Positions 18,969 to 29,552 of a stretch of 64,000 bases of DNA are shown in pieces; position 1 is the first letter of the stretch, and every line of letters begins with the position of its first letter. Source of the DNA: Mesobacillus campisalis (GTDB lineage Bacteria > Bacillota > Bacilli > Bacillales > Cytobacillaceae); NCBI RefSeq assembly GCF_000986785.1, contig NZ_LAYY01000002.1:124001-188000 (forward strand). Direction: 5' to 3'. Position numbers and translations under genes: made by a program. Under the pieces are notes generated by a model. It was not told the DNA's origin. It saw only the letters and a list, made by a program, of their open reading frames with translations, and searched no databases.

Positions 18969-19718
18969 TCACCTGCCCTCTGAGGCGTCTAAATAGCCCA
19001 CAATGGCCAGGGTGATATTATCCTCGCCTCCATTTTGATTAGCGAGACCCACCATTTCTGACGCCATTTCACCCAGGGTGCTGTCCTGGGCGAGGATTCT
19101 GGAGAGCTCCTCCTGACTTACTTTGTTCGTCAATCCATCTGAGCAAAGAAGCAGCATATCCCCATCTTCAAATATTATGGTCTTTATATCCATTTCGACG
19201 GTGTTTTCCGTACCAAGTGCACGCAGAAGTACATTTTTACGCGGGTGGTGCTCGGCATCCTCCCTGGAAATTTGCCCGGACCTGACCAGTTCGTTGACAA
19301 GGGAATGGTCCTCAGTCAATTGCTGAAATCCCGCCTCGTTCAGGATATAGGCCCTGCTGTCGCCAATATTGGCAACGGTTACGAACAATGCCGTGCAAAT
19401 GGCCGCAACAATAGTAGTGCCCATGCCTTCACAATTGGTGTTTTCCTGGGAATGCCGGAATACTAGGGTATTTACTTCCTTGATCGCAGTCTCCAGCCAT
19501 GTGTAAGACTCCTCGGCTGTCCCAATATTCCCGGCCTTTTCCCATTTTTCCCTCAAGTAATTGATTGTCATTTCACTCGCTACATCTCCGGCCCGATGAC
19601 CGCCCATGCCATCGGCTACGATGGCAAGGCGCTGGCCCTCAAGGTTGGTGAAAATCCCTCCATTATCTTCATTATGAAGCCGGACTTTCCCTTTGTCTGT
19701 CATGAAAACAGCGTTCAT
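18969..19718 (-). CDS. prpC: PrpC, PP2C-type protein phosphatase
   Basis: Metal-dependent phosphatase that reverses PrkC phosphorylation. 249 residues from MNAVFMTDKG. Motifs: VADGMGGH with metal-binding Asp, GMGTTIV, IGDSRAY, HSLVNELVR, CSDGLTNKV and GGEDNIT. The open frame extends 31 codons further upstream into rlmN in another phase; that part is not like any PP2C and the family start at 19718 is preferred. It begins 5 bp after the rlmN stop and is probably translated in a chain rlmN-prpC-prkC. Confidence 0.95.
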   Translation of the reverse strand: MNAVFMTDKGKVRLHNEDNGGIFTNLEGQRLAIVADGMGGHRAGDVASEMTINYLREKWEKAGNIGTAEESYTWLETAIKEVNTLVFRHSQENTNCEGMGTTIVAAICTALFVTVANIGDSRAYILNEAGFQQLTEDHSLVNELVRSGQISREDAEHHPRKNVLLRALGTENTVEMDIKTIIFEDGDMLLLCSDGLTNKVSQEELSRILAQDSTLGEMASEMVGLANQNGGEDNITLAIVGYLDASEGR

Positions 19719-19722
19719 AGTT

Positions 19723-20814
19723 TCACCTCGTCTCTTCCTTCCGTTCCTTGGCACGAAGCTGGCCGCAGGCGGCATCAATATCATGGCCCTGCTCACGGCG
19801 GATTGTGACATTCACACCACGATCTTTTAGCGTTTTTTCGAACTTGAAAATCTGGGCTTTAGGGGTTCTTACATAATCTCGTTCCGGCACATAGTTGACC
19901 GGGATCAAATTGATATGGCATTTGATTCCTTTCACAAGCTTGGCCAGTTCCTCTGCATGTTCAACCTGGTCATTGACTCCGCCGAAGAGTCCATATTCGA
20001 AGGATATGCGGCGGCCGGTTTTTTCAATGTAGTAGCGTACCGCTTCCATCAGGTCCGGAAGCTTGTAGGCCCGGTTGATCGGCATCAGCCTGCTGCGCAG
20101 CTCGGAATTCGGCGCATGCAGTGATATGGCAAAGTTGATCTGCATATTTTCATCGGCAAACTTGTAAATTTTCGGAATGATGCCGCTCGTCGACACGGTG
20201 ATATGCCTTGCCCCGATATTCAGTGCGTTCTCATGGTTCATAATTTTAAGGAAGGCCATCATATTGTCATAGTTATCAAAAGGCTCACCTATCCCCATGA
20301 TGACAATTGAGCTGACCCGTTCATTTGTTTCATCAAGAGCCTGCTGGACCTTAACAACCTGGGCAACGATTTCCCCTGCTTCAAGATTCCTCTTCAGGCC
20401 GCCAAGGGTGGAAGCGCAAAAGGTACATCCTATTCTGCAGCCAACCTGGGTCGTCACGCAAACCGAGTTGCCATACTCATGGCGCATCAAAACCGTCTCA
20501 ATGGATTTTCCGTCCTGGAGTTCAAATAAAAATTTAATCGTCCCATCGGAAGAAGTTTGCTGGATGATCGTATTCAGCGTAGTCAGTACAAAGCTTTGTT
20601 CCATTTTTTCACGCAGTGATTTCGAGAGATTGGTCATATCATCGAAAGAAGTGACTCTCTTCTTATAAAGCCAGTCAAAGATTTGAGCTGCACGGAATGC
20701 CTTATCTCCCTGTGACACAAGCCATTCTTTCAAGTCTTCAAGCTGAAGCGAATAGATGGAAGGCTTTCCGGTTTCAGTAGCTGTATTGTTTGTTTTCGTT
20801 TCTCGTTGTTCCAT
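19723..20814 (-). CDS. rlmN: RlmN, radical SAM rRNA/tRNA adenine-C2 methyltransferase
   Basis: Methylates A2503 of 23S rRNA and A37 of some tRNAs. 363 residues. The radical SAM cluster motif is C-x3-C-x2-C in [23 protein letters not shown] and the C-terminal cysteine in the DAACGQL segment, which forms the protein-methyl intermediate, are present. It lies 3 bp after rsmB in a dense translation-related operon. Confidence 0.96.
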   Translation of the reverse strand: MEQRETKTNNTATETGKPSIYSLQLEDLKEWLVSQGDKAFRAAQIFDWLYKKRVTSFDDMTNLSKSLREKMEQSFVLTTLNTIIQQTSSDGTIKFLFELQDGKSIETVLMRHEYGNSVCVTTQVGCRIGCTFCASTLGGLKRNLEAGEIVAQVVKVQQALDETNERVSSIVIMGIGEPFDNYDNMMAFLKIMNHENALNIGARHITVSTSGIIPKIYKFADENMQINFAISLHAPNSELRSRLMPINRAYKLPDLMEAVRYYIEKTGRRISFEYGLFGGVNDQVEHAEELAKLVKGIKCHINLIPVNYVPERDYVRTPKAQIFKFEKTLKDRGVNVTIRREQGHDIDAACGQLRAKERKEETR

Positions 20815-20817
20815 GTG

Positions 20818-22173
20818 TTAATCCACCTTCCTTTGCAGGCATGCGATATAAAAGCCGTCGGAACCAAAGTCCTGCGGCAGGATTTGGAGTTCAAAGCCGT
20901 CGACCAGCGGCCGAACCGCTTCAGGCATCTTTGACGGCAATGTAAGATCTCCTGTGAATCCGGCATGCTTTTCCAAAAATAATTTTACCGTTTCTTCGTT
21001 TTCAGCACGGTCGACTGTACAAGTGCTGTATACCAGGGTGCCGCCCTTCTTGATCAGCGGAGCGACGGCGTCCAGCAGCGAAAGCTGGATTTCCTGCAGC
21101 CTTGTCAAATCCTCTTCTTTTTTCGTGTATTTCATATCAGGTTTCCGTCTCATGACTCCAAGCCCAGAGCATGGGGCATCGAGCAGGATGCGGTCAAAAG
21201 ACTCCGGCTCATATTGTTCATGGACCTGGCGGCTGTCGAGCTTTTTTGTTTCGATATTAGCAAGCCCTAGCCTGGCTGCATTGTCGGCGATCAACCTTAC
21301 CTTATGCTCATGCAAATCAAGCGATACAACCTGTCCGGACTGATTAAGCTTTTCGGCAATATGGGTGGACTTTCCTCCTGGAGCGGCACAGGCATCCAGG
21401 ATGTTTTGATTTTCCTGCACTCCCAGTGCATAGGCCGCCAGCATGGAGCTTTCATCCTGGATGGTAAGCAGTCCCTCCTTGTAGGCTTGCGACGAAGCCA
21501 GATTGCCACGGAGGCATTTGATGGCTTCCGGCACAATTTGGCTCTGTTCAACTGTAAATCCTTCTTCCTCAAGCCTGCTGATACAGTTCTCTACAGAAGT
21601 TTTCGTCAGGTTCACTCTCGCCGTCTGCAGGGGGGCGGTCAGGTTGATTTCGCACATTTCTTTCGTTTTCCCAAGGCCAAACTGGCTGGCCCACCTTCTT
21701 ACAAGCCACTCTGGGTGGCTTGTTTCGATTGCCAGCCTTTTGACGGGATCAGCTATATTTTCAAGAGACGGAACTCCCTCTCTCTGAATGCTTCTAAGCA
21801 CCCCATTAACCATCCCTGATATTCCCTTATGTCCCCTGCGCTTGGCAATTTCAACTGCCTCATGAATCGCAGCCCTGTCCGGCACTCGGTCAAGAAAGAG
21901 CATCTGATACAAGGTCATGCGCAGCAGCGGCAAAACCCAGCTTTCCAGCTTGGCTTTCTTTTTGATAAAAGGCTCCAGGTAAAAGTCCAGCGTCATTTTC
22001 CGCTGTAGCGTTCCATAGATCAACTCTGTCAGCAGGCCTGCATCCTTTTTATCAATCTTGTTCTTCTCAATGGCATTATGAAGGAGCAGATTGCTGTAAG
22101 CCTGATTCTTTTCAATGCTTTCCAAAAGCTCCAGGGCAGTTTCTCTTACGTTTTTCTTTCGGTTATTCTTCAT
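20818..22173 (-). CDS. rsmB: RsmB, 16S rRNA m5C967 methyltransferase
   Basis: SAM-dependent rRNA cytosine-5 methyltransferase. 451 residues. An N-terminal NusB-like RNA-binding domain (about 1-130) is followed by a Rossmann catalytic domain with [28 protein letters not shown] (catalytic Cys in PCSG) and [12 protein letters not shown]. Start: ATG 22173 with GGAGAG upstream; an in-frame TTG at 22185 is a weaker option. The start lies inside the 3' end of fmt (11-nt overlap). Confidence 0.95.
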   Translation of the reverse strand: MKNNRKKNVRETALELLESIEKNQAYSNLLLHNAIEKNKIDKKDAGLLTELIYGTLQRKMTLDFYLEPFIKKKAKLESWVLPLLRMTLYQMLFLDRVPDRAAIHEAVEIAKRRGHKGISGMVNGVLRSIQREGVPSLENIADPVKRLAIETSHPEWLVRRWASQFGLGKTKEMCEINLTAPLQTARVNLTKTSVENCISRLEEEGFTVEQSQIVPEAIKCLRGNLASSQAYKEGLLTIQDESSMLAAYALGVQENQNILDACAAPGGKSTHIAEKLNQSGQVVSLDLHEHKVRLIADNAARLGLANIETKKLDSRQVHEQYEPESFDRILLDAPCSGLGVMRRKPDMKYTKKEEDLTRLQEIQLSLLDAVAPLIKKGGTLVYSTCTVDRAENEETVKLFLEKHAGFTGDLTLPSKMPEAVRPLVDGFELQILPQDFGSDGFYIACLQRKVD

Positions 22174-23119
22174 GGTTCTCTCCAAGCTTTAACCCTCTTT
22201 TTATAAACGAGCCGGCACCGCGCAAATATTGCCCTGCTTCCATCTTTTTCTTCCCGGCCGGCTGGAGCTCCATTATCTTGAGCGCCGTATCATCTCCTGT
22301 CGATACGACAAATCCGTCTTCTTCGACAGCAAGGATAGTTCCTGGTTCGGCGGTATCTTTCGCAGCCACCTTGGCAGCCTTCCAGACCTTTATTACCGAA
22401 CCATCAAGGGTGGTATAGGCGACCGGCCATGGGTTCATGCCGCGAATATGGTCATAGATGGCCGAACCTGCCTTGGACCAGTCGATTTTTTCCTGCTCAC
22501 GCTTGATATTCCATGCAAATGTGGCTTCCTCATCGTTTTGCTTGATGGGCGTCAGTTTGCCTTCGAGAAGCTTTGGAATGGTTTCTGATAGAAGGTCTGC
22601 CCCCACTGTGCTGAGTTTATCATGCAGTGTGCCAACATTGTCTGTATCTGCTATCGATACCTCTGCCTGGGTAAGGATATCACCAGCGTCAAGCTTTTCT
22701 GCCATATACATGATGGTAATTCCTGTTTTCTTTTCCCCGTTGATGATCGCATAGTGAATGGGTGCTCCGCCGCGCAGCTCGGGGAGCAGCGAAGCGTGGA
22801 CATTGATACACCCATGCTTCGGAGCTTCAAGCAATGCTTTAGGCAAAATTTGGCCAAAAGCCGCCGTTACGACCAGATCCGGGTTCAGCGCCAGGATTGG
22901 CTCAAGCTCCTCATGGCGGCGGATTTTTTCTGGCTGGTACACAGGGATCCCATGCTTTTCGGCTTCCACTTTTACCGGGGGGGGCGTCAGTACCCTTTTG
23001 CGTCCAACCGGCCTGTCCGGCTGGGTAACTACGGCAATGACGTCATAGCCATCCTTTATGATTCGCTGCAGCACAGGAACAGAAAAGTCGGGAGTTCCCA
23101 TAAATATGATTTTTGTCAT
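22163..23119 (-). CDS. fmt: Methionyl-tRNA formyltransferase
   Basis: Formylates initiator Met-tRNA using 10-formyl-THF. 318 residues. It has [11 protein letters not shown] at the N-terminus, the [16 protein letters not shown] catalytic segment (Asn-His-Asp active site region with NVHASLL) and a C-terminal tRNA-binding OB-like domain. It overlaps def upstream by 4 nt (ATGA) and rsmB downstream by 11 nt, so all three are probably translationally coupled. Confidence 0.97.
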   Translation of the reverse strand: MTKIIFMGTPDFSVPVLQRIIKDGYDVIAVVTQPDRPVGRKRVLTPPPVKVEAEKHGIPVYQPEKIRRHEELEPILALNPDLVVTAAFGQILPKALLEAPKHGCINVHASLLPELRGGAPIHYAIINGEKKTGITIMYMAEKLDAGDILTQAEVSIADTDNVGTLHDKLSTVGADLLSETIPKLLEGKLTPIKQNDEEATFAWNIKREQEKIDWSKAGSAIYDHIRGMNPWPVAYTTLDGSVIKVWKAAKVAAKDTAEPGTILAVEEDGFVVSTGDDTALKIMELQPAGKKKMEAGQYLRGAGSFIKRGLKLGENHEE

Positions 23120-23598
23120 TCTTTACTGCTCCCTTCCAATTCTTCCTCTTCCAGATATCGGCTTACTTTGGTTGTAAACAGCACTCCATGCAGGTGATCC
23201 ACTTCATGCTGGATGGCTCTTGCCAGAAAATCCTCAGCTTCCATCTCAAACCACTTGCCTTTGCGGTTTTGTGCCTTCACTTTGATTTTATAGGGACGAG
23301 TCACCTCGCCAAACAGTCCCGGAAAGCTTAGACAGCCTTCAGGGCCGGTTTGTGTTCCCGAAGTCTCCAGGATAACTGGATTGATCAGTTCATAAGTCGT
23401 GGAATCGTCTATATCAACAATGGCAATTTGCTTATCAATGCCAATCTGCGGCGCGGCAAGTCCGACACCGTCATATTCAATCATCGTATCATACATATCA
23501 TCCAGCAGTTTTCCAAGCTTCTTGTCGAAAACCATGACGGTCTTGCACACCTGCTCCAAAATGTCTGCGGGATACGTTACTATCTTCCTAACTGACAA
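23116..23598 (-). CDS. def: Peptide deformylase
   Basis: Removes the N-formyl group from nascent proteins, the step that undoes Fmt's modification. 160 residues of the class I type. The three signature motifs are [18 protein letters not shown] (metal-binding Cys) and QHEVDHLHG (two His ligands and catalytic Glu). Start is TTG at 23598. It overlaps fmt by 4 nt and lies 65 bp after priA. Confidence 0.97.
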   Translation of the reverse strand: MSVRKIVTYPADILEQVCKTVMVFDKKLGKLLDDMYDTMIEYDGVGLAAPQIGIDKQIAIVDIDDSTTYELINPVILETSGTQTGPEGCLSFPGLFGEVTRPYKIKVKAQNRKGKWFEMEAEDFLARAIQHEVDHLHGVLFTTKVSRYLEEEELEGSSKE

Positions 23599-23663
23599 AA
23601 TCCTGTTCCTCCAATACTATGCTTATCCTTAATGTTTCCACAAAACAAAATGTTCTCATACCA

Positions 23664-26075
23664 TCACATTAAAATATATGGATTCAAATCCAGTGAAATC
23701 TGCAGTCCTTCTTTGGCTGTTTCCTGCTGGTAGCGGTCGAGCACCTGTCTCAAGGATGCTCTTAGCTCAGGTTCTTTTTTGTATTTTATCAAACATTGGT
23801 ACCGATATCTATTTTTGATTCGGGGAATGGGTGAAGCCACAGGCCCAAGTACGACGGCTTCCTTTGAAAGCCTGGAAGAGATGTAGCGTGTGATCTTTTC
23901 CGTGACTGATACGGCCTTCATCAATTCCTCATGGCTTACGGTGACGAGCGCAATATAATAAAAAGGAGGATATTTATGAAGCTTCCTCGCCATCATTTCC
24001 TGTTGGTAAAAACGGTCATAATCCTGGGTCCCGGCGAGCTCGATGCTGTAATGTTCCGGTGTATAGGTCTGAATCACCACTTCCCCGGGAAGCTCGTGGC
24101 GTCCGGCCCTCCCGCTCACCTGTGTTAGAAGCTGAAACGTCTTTTCGGATGAACGGAAATCAGGGAGATGGAGCATCGTGTCCGCACTCAGCACGCCCAC
24201 AAGGGTAATGTTTGGGAAATCAAGTCCTTTTGCAATCATTTGGGTGCCAAGGAGAATATCTGCAGCTCCTTCCCCGAATGCGTTCAACAGCCTTTCATGC
24301 GATCCCTTTTTCCCGGTTGTATCGACATCCATGCGGATGACCCGGGCTTCAGGCAGCAGCTTTGTCAGCTCCTCTTCCACTTTTTGCGTTCCGGTGCCAA
24401 AATAGCGGATATGCTCGCTGGTACATTCTGGGCAGATCACCGGCACCGGCTCCTCATATCCGCAATAGTGGCATTTCATTTGCTCCTGGTAGCGGTGGTA
24501 GGTCAGTGTGATCTCACAGTTTGGGCAATTGATTACATACCCGCAATCCCGGCACATCACAAAGGAGGAGTGGCCCCGCTTATTCAGGAACAATACCGTC
24601 TGCTCCCCTTTTGCGAGACGGTCCTCAAGCTTTTCAAACAGACTGCGTGAAAACATGGAGCGGTTTCCCTGGCGCATTTCTTCCCTCATGTCGACAATTT
24701 CCACTTCGGGAAGAGGCTGCTCATTCATCCGTTTTGGCAGGGCCAGCAGAGTATAAACACCCTTTTGGGCACGCGCAAAGGATTCAAGCGATGGAGTGGC
24801 GCTGCCCAGGACAACCGGGCACCGATGGGTGGCCGCCCGGTGGATGGCTACGTCCCTCGCATGATAGCGCGGGTTTTCCTCCTGTTTATAGCTTGTCTCA
24901 TGTTCCTCATCTATAATAATGATCCCAAGGTTTTTAAATGGAGCGAAGATGGCCGAGCGTGCTCCAACCACGACCTTTACTTCACGACGCTGGATTTTTC
25001 GCCATTCATCGTATTTTTCACCTGCTGATAACCCGCTGTGCATAACCGCCACCAGATCTCCGAAACGTTCTTTGAACCGTTTTACCATCTGGGGGGTCAG
25101 GGAAATTTCCGGGACAAGCACAATGGCTTCCTCACCCTTTTCAAGCACCTGCTGTATAGACTGAAGGTAGATTTCCGTTTTGCCGCTTCCTGTGACCCCA
25201 TATAGCAGGAACACTTCATGACGTTCTTCTTCAATGGAAGAAAGAATTGGTGCAATCGCCTTTTCCTGTGCTTCTGTCAGCACAAGCGGTTCCTGGCGCT
25301 GAAACTCTCTTCCTGCATATGGATCCCGGTAAACCTCCATGTCTTGCTCCCCAAGAATTCCTGCTTTGATGAGAGCTTTCACGGCCGCCTGGGAAAACCC
25401 ATTGGCAACAAGAGTCTTCAGCTCCACCGGTGCTGGATGTTCCTGAAAAAAGTCCAGCAGTCTTCTTTGGGCTTTTGCCTGTGGAGACAGCCTTTCTTTT
25501 TGCTCGGCAAGGCTATCTGTGTCCCCTAGCGGGAGAATATGTTTCAGTTTTTTCCTGCGGACACGGTCTTTCACCTCATATACAACATCCACCAGGCCCC
25601 TGTCACTTTCCCTTTTCAATAGATTGACCAGATTTTGTTCAACAGCCGTTTCCCAGCTTGCCTCGGAGCCAGAAGAAAACAAATTCCTTGCTTCCTCCTC
25701 GAGGTCTTCCTTGCTGGTCCCCTCAGTGAGTACCACCTTTTTTTGATATTTCGCCTTCAGGGCTGCCGGCAGCATCGCCTGGTAAGCAGAAATCCTGTAG
25801 CAAAGCGAATGCTCCGTAAGCCATTCGCCAAGCAGGAGCAGCTCCTTGTTCAATACAGGCTTCAAATCCAGCGCTCCGGCTATCTCTTTCAGTTTCTTGA
25901 ATTCCGATTCCGTTTTGATTCCCGTTACGAAGCCCTGGATATTCCGGGGACCAAACGGCACATTTACTCTTACGCCTGGAACAATGACACTTTCCAGATT
26001 ATCAGGTATAAGGTAATCAAACGTTTTGTCAGTCTGTTTGGCTGGAACATCGACAATGACGCTCGCAATTTTCAT
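23664..26075 (-). CDS. priA: PriA, replication restart helicase
   Basis: Primosome assembly protein that reloads the replisome at collapsed forks. 803 residues. An N-terminal DNA-binding region is followed by helicase motifs: Walker A GVTGSGKTE, DEEH, GSATPS, and SGRAGR near the C-terminal half. Eight zinc-binding cysteines lie in paired CxxC motifs between CRDCGYVINCPNC and VICPEC. Full length compared with B. subtilis. It overlaps coaBC by 4 nt (ATGA). Confidence 0.97.
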   Translation of the reverse strand: MKIASVIVDVPAKQTDKTFDYLIPDNLESVIVPGVRVNVPFGPRNIQGFVTGIKTESEFKKLKEIAGALDLKPVLNKELLLLGEWLTEHSLCYRISAYQAMLPAALKAKYQKKVVLTEGTSKEDLEEEARNLFSSGSEASWETAVEQNLVNLLKRESDRGLVDVVYEVKDRVRRKKLKHILPLGDTDSLAEQKERLSPQAKAQRRLLDFFQEHPAPVELKTLVANGFSQAAVKALIKAGILGEQDMEVYRDPYAGREFQRQEPLVLTEAQEKAIAPILSSIEEERHEVFLLYGVTGSGKTEIYLQSIQQVLEKGEEAIVLVPEISLTPQMVKRFKERFGDLVAVMHSGLSAGEKYDEWRKIQRREVKVVVGARSAIFAPFKNLGIIIIDEEHETSYKQEENPRYHARDVAIHRAATHRCPVVLGSATPSLESFARAQKGVYTLLALPKRMNEQPLPEVEIVDMREEMRQGNRSMFSRSLFEKLEDRLAKGEQTVLFLNKRGHSSFVMCRDCGYVINCPNCEITLTYHRYQEQMKCHYCGYEEPVPVICPECTSEHIRYFGTGTQKVEEELTKLLPEARVIRMDVDTTGKKGSHERLLNAFGEGAADILLGTQMIAKGLDFPNITLVGVLSADTMLHLPDFRSSEKTFQLLTQVSGRAGRHELPGEVVIQTYTPEHYSIELAGTQDYDRFYQQEMMARKLHKYPPFYYIALVTVSHEELMKAVSVTEKITRYISSRLSKEAVVLGPVASPIPRIKNRYRYQCLIKYKKEPELRASLRQVLDRYQQETAKEGLQISLDLNPYILM

Positions 26076-27289
26076 TTAAGCCCGTCCCTTTCAAGTTGAT
26101 GCGCAATTTCGGCCAGCAGCTTCCGTGCCACGTCTGCCTTGGACATCAGCGGCATATGGACTTCACTGCCATCCTTCTTGTACAGCGTCACGATATTGGT
26201 GTCGGTGCCAAACCCGGCTCCCGCTTCCGTAACATTATTCGCGACAATCATGTCCGCGTTCTTTTTCGCAAGCTTCCTGCGTGCATATTCTTCGACATTG
26301 TCCGTCTCAGCCGCAAATCCGACTAAAAGCTGATGATGCTTCTGCCGCCCGAGTTCAAGGAGGATGTCTTTCGTACGTTCAAGCTCAAGCGTTTGTCCGC
26401 CTTCCTGCTTCTTGATTTTCTTGCCATGCACGGTTTTCGGCCGGTAATCAGCGACTGCAGCCGTTTTAATGACGACGTCTGCATCTGAATAATTTTTCAT
26501 TACAGCCTCGTACATTTCCTGGGCACTCTCTACATTCACTGTTTCAACTCCGAATGGCGGCTTCAGTGTGACCGGCCCGCTGACCAGAATAACGTGCGCT
26601 CCCATTTTCCTGGCTTCCTCCGCAATCGCGTAGCCCATTTTCCCGGTAGAATGGTTCGTCAGATAACGGACAGGATCAAGTTTTTCCCTTGTTGGCCCGG
26701 CCGTAATCAAAACCGTTTTGCCTTTTAACAGAGGCCTTGGAGCTTCTGCCGCGAAATGATCCTCAAGGAGCTCCACAATCCTCTCCGGTTCTTCAAGCCT
26801 TCCTTTTCCAACATATCCGCATGCAAGATAGCCTTCGCCTGGCTCAATAAAGCGCCAGCCGAACTCCTGAAGGATCCCCATGTTTCTCCTTACAGCCGGA
26901 TGATCATACATATGGACATTCATCGCAGGCGCAATCCAGACAGGCGCCGTTGACGCGAGAAGTGTAGTCGTGACCATGTCGTCGGCCAAACCATTTGCCA
27001 GTTTTCCGATCGTGTTGGCCGTCGCCGGTGCAATCAATACCAAATCCGCCCAGTCGGCCAGGTCAATATGGGCAATTACTTTAGGGTCTTGTTCATCAAA
27101 TGTATCTGTATAAACCTCATGGCGTGACAATGCCTGAAAGGTAAGCGGCGCAACAAATTTTGCCGCAGATTCGCTGAGGATCACCCTGACCTTCGCACCT
27201 GCCTGGGTCAATTTGCTCGTAAGCGCGGCTGCTTTATAGACGGCAATCCCTCCGGTCACGCAAAGAAGTATTTTCTTATCGTACAGCAT
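26072..27289 (-). CDS. coaBC: CoaBC, bifunctional phosphopantothenoylcysteine synthase/decarboxylase
   Basis: Two steps of coenzyme A synthesis in one protein. 405 residues. The N-terminal FMN-dependent decarboxylase half (about 1-190) has GGIAVYKA, a conserved His region, PAMNVHMYDHPA and ACGYVGKGRLEEP with the catalytic Cys. The C-terminal synthetase half begins near ITAGPTREKLDPVRYLTNHS and binds CTP. A terminator lies between rpoZ and this gene. Confidence 0.97.
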   Translation of the reverse strand: MLYDKKILLCVTGGIAVYKAAALTSKLTQAGAKVRVILSESAAKFVAPLTFQALSRHEVYTDTFDEQDPKVIAHIDLADWADLVLIAPATANTIGKLANGLADDMVTTTLLASTAPVWIAPAMNVHMYDHPAVRRNMGILQEFGWRFIEPGEGYLACGYVGKGRLEEPERIVELLEDHFAAEAPRPLLKGKTVLITAGPTREKLDPVRYLTNHSTGKMGYAIAEEARKMGAHVILVSGPVTLKPPFGVETVNVESAQEMYEAVMKNYSDADVVIKTAAVADYRPKTVHGKKIKKQEGGQTLELERTKDILLELGRQKHHQLLVGFAAETDNVEEYARRKLAKKNADMIVANNVTEAGAGFGTDTNIVTLYKKDGSEVHMPLMSKADVARKLLAEIAHQLERDGLK

Positions 27290-27383
27290 AGCAGAACCCC
27301 CGTTTTGTCGCTTTCTATGCTTTTATTATGATTGATTGATGCATTTTTTTCATCAATTTAATTTTCAGGAAGCATCTCTCGCG

Positions 27384-27419
27384 AAAAAAAATAACAACCT
27401 AAGCAGCTTAGGTTGTTAT
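27384..27419 (-). terminator. rpoZ terminator
   Basis: A perfect 13-bp stem (27407-27419 with 27391-27403; CTTAGGTTGTTAT and complement), loop of 3, followed by at least seven U residues on the minus strand. It lies 8 bp past the rpoZ stop and partially isolates gmk-rpoZ from coaBC-priA. Confidence 0.92.
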
Positions 27420-27426
27420 GATTGGC

Positions 27427-27645
27427 CTATTGGTCTCCGTTTTCCTCACCGGCCGCTGTTCTGAAATGCAGCCTATCGGCATGGATTTCCTCAAGTGCCT
27501 TGCCTACATATTTATGGGAAACGTATTTTTCCAGACGAGCATCATGCTGTATCTGCATATTGCGGGCACGTTTTGCCGCCACGGACACAAGCGAATACTT
27601 TGAATCAATCTTCGTCAATAAAGAATCAATGGATGGATAAAGCAA
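27427..27645 (-). CDS. rpoZ: RNA polymerase omega subunit
   Basis: Small subunit that helps fold beta-prime and assemble RNA polymerase. 72 residues from a TTG start: [19 protein letters not shown], then AAKRARNMQ and [12 protein letters not shown], which are conserved. SD GGAGGT lies 7 nt before the TTG at 27645. The frame is open 24 codons upstream, but that runs into gmk and lacks the family N-terminus. The start lies 1 bp from the gmk stop. Confidence 0.96.
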   Translation of the reverse strand: MLYPSIDSLLTKIDSKYSLVSVAAKRARNMQIQHDARLEKYVSHKYVGKALEEIHADRLHFRTAAGEENGDQ

Positions 27646-27646
27646 A

Positions 27647-28261
<615 letters not shown>

Positions 28262-28271
28262 TTATAAAATC

Positions 28272-28535
28272 CTACCCTTCATCCATTATCTCGTCGCGGT
28301 CATTCAACCGGTGTGCAACTGTTTCCGGCTGGACAGCCGATAAGATAACATGGTCGCTGTCCATTACGATCACTGCCCTTGTACGCCTTCCGTAGGTTGC
28401 ATCAATCAACGAACCCCGGTCCCGAGCGTCCTGGATAATCCGTTTAATCGGTGCGGATTCCGGACTGACAATCGAGATGATCCGGTTGGCTGAAACAATA
28501 TTGCCGAAGCCGATATTGATAAGCTTAATCCCCAT
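28272..28535 (-). CDS. remA: RemA (YlzA), biofilm matrix regulator
   Basis: Small DNA-binding protein that in B. subtilis activates matrix and osmoprotection operons. 87 residues: [20 protein letters not shown], then [21 protein letters not shown] and [12 protein letters not shown]. Nearly identical to the B. subtilis protein. Its position between yloC and gmk is conserved. Its targets in this organism are unknown. Confidence 0.95.
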   Translation of the reverse strand: MGIKLINIGFGNIVSANRIISIVSPESAPIKRIIQDARDRGSLIDATYGRRTRAVIVMDSDHVILSAVQPETVAHRLNDRDEIMDEG

Positions 28536-28591
28536 AATGGTCCCCCAATCACCATTCTATTATTTTGGCCGTCTGCAAGGCTTTCTAAACG

Positions 28592-29467
28592 CTATTCGAT
28601 GTTTTGAACCTGCTCTTTCACTTTTTCAAGCAGACTCTTCATTTCCACTACTTCTCTGGCAATATTCGAGTCATTGGCTTTGGAGCCAATGGTATTCACT
28701 TCCCTGTTCATTTCCTGGACAAGAAAATCAAGCTTGCGTCCAACCGGCTCCTCTAGAAGCAAAATTTTTAAAAATTGCCCAATATGGCTTTCAAGCCTGG
28801 TTAACTCTTCATTTATGTCAATTTTATCGGCAAATATGGCTGCTTCTGTTAGAATCCGGCTTTCATCTGCGTGGCCGCTGACTAATTCGGCCATGCGCTT
28901 TGAAAGACGTTCCCGATATTGTTCCACTACTGAAGGCGCAAACTCCCTTACCTGGCTAATATGCCTTTGGAGACTGTGGATATTCGTTTTGATATCCTTC
29001 TCAAGCGCAGCCCCTTCCCGAAGCCTCATCGATTTGACCTCACCTGCCGCCTCGGACGCAGCCTTAAGGACGAGCATTTCAAGCTCATCATTTTCTGCTT
29101 CGGTTTCTTCAATTTGGATGAGTTCTTCCCTGCTGGACAAATCCTTTAATGAGAGTTCACCCGCAAGACCGTATTTATGTTTAATTTCGGTTATGTAGCG
29201 AATATAATCATCTAGAAGTTCCCAGTCCACATGGACACTGCGCTTGGCCGTTCCTTGCCCTTCAAGCGTCACATAGACTTCGGCCCTTCCCCTTTTTATA
29301 TATGTGCCAAGGCTTTTTTTCAGTTTGTCTTCCACTTTCATAAGCTGGCGGGGCATTCGGAAATGAAATTCACTAAAACGATGGTTAACCGTCTTCACTT
29401 CCACAGTTACTTCAAACCGATCGGATTCCGCCTTGCTCCGGCCAAAGCCCGTCATGCTTAAGACCAT
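28592..29467 (-). CDS. yloC: YloC, YicC-type endoribonuclease family
   Basis: 291 residues from MVLSMTGFGRSKAES, the family start and length. The protein has an N-terminal YicC domain (SMTGFGRSK, TVNHRFSEFHFRMPR) and a C-terminal DUF1732 domain (SKANDSNIAREVVEMKSLLEKVKEQVQNIE). YicC and YloC proteins are reported ring-shaped endoribonucleases affecting small-RNA stability. Start: the ATG at 29467 fits homologues. An ATG five codons upstream (29482) is possible; neither has a strong SD. It leads the yloC-remA-gmk-rpoZ group. Confidence 0.92.
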   Translation of the reverse strand: MVLSMTGFGRSKAESDRFEVTVEVKTVNHRFSEFHFRMPRQLMKVEDKLKKSLGTYIKRGRAEVYVTLEGQGTAKRSVHVDWELLDDYIRYITEIKHKYGLAGELSLKDLSSREELIQIEETEAENDELEMLVLKAASEAAGEVKSMRLREGAALEKDIKTNIHSLQRHISQVREFAPSVVEQYRERLSKRMAELVSGHADESRILTEAAIFADKIDINEELTRLESHIGQFLKILLLEEPVGRKLDFLVQEMNREVNTIGSKANDSNIAREVVEMKSLLEKVKEQVQNIE

Positions 29468-29513
29468 CCAGGACACATCCATTCTTTATAGGAATTAAGT
29501 ATCGAACCACAAA

Positions 29514-29545
29514 AAAGAAAGGCAATAGAGCCTCCCTCTATTACC
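29514..29545 (-). terminator. Terminator after the calcium ATPase gene
   Basis: Minus-strand hairpin AATAGAG/CTCTATT (arms 29536-29542 and 29524-29530), 5-nt loop, two outer G-C pairs, followed by CTTTCTTTTTT. It starts 8 bp past the yloB stop. Confidence 0.75.
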
Positions 29546-29552
29546 TTACGGA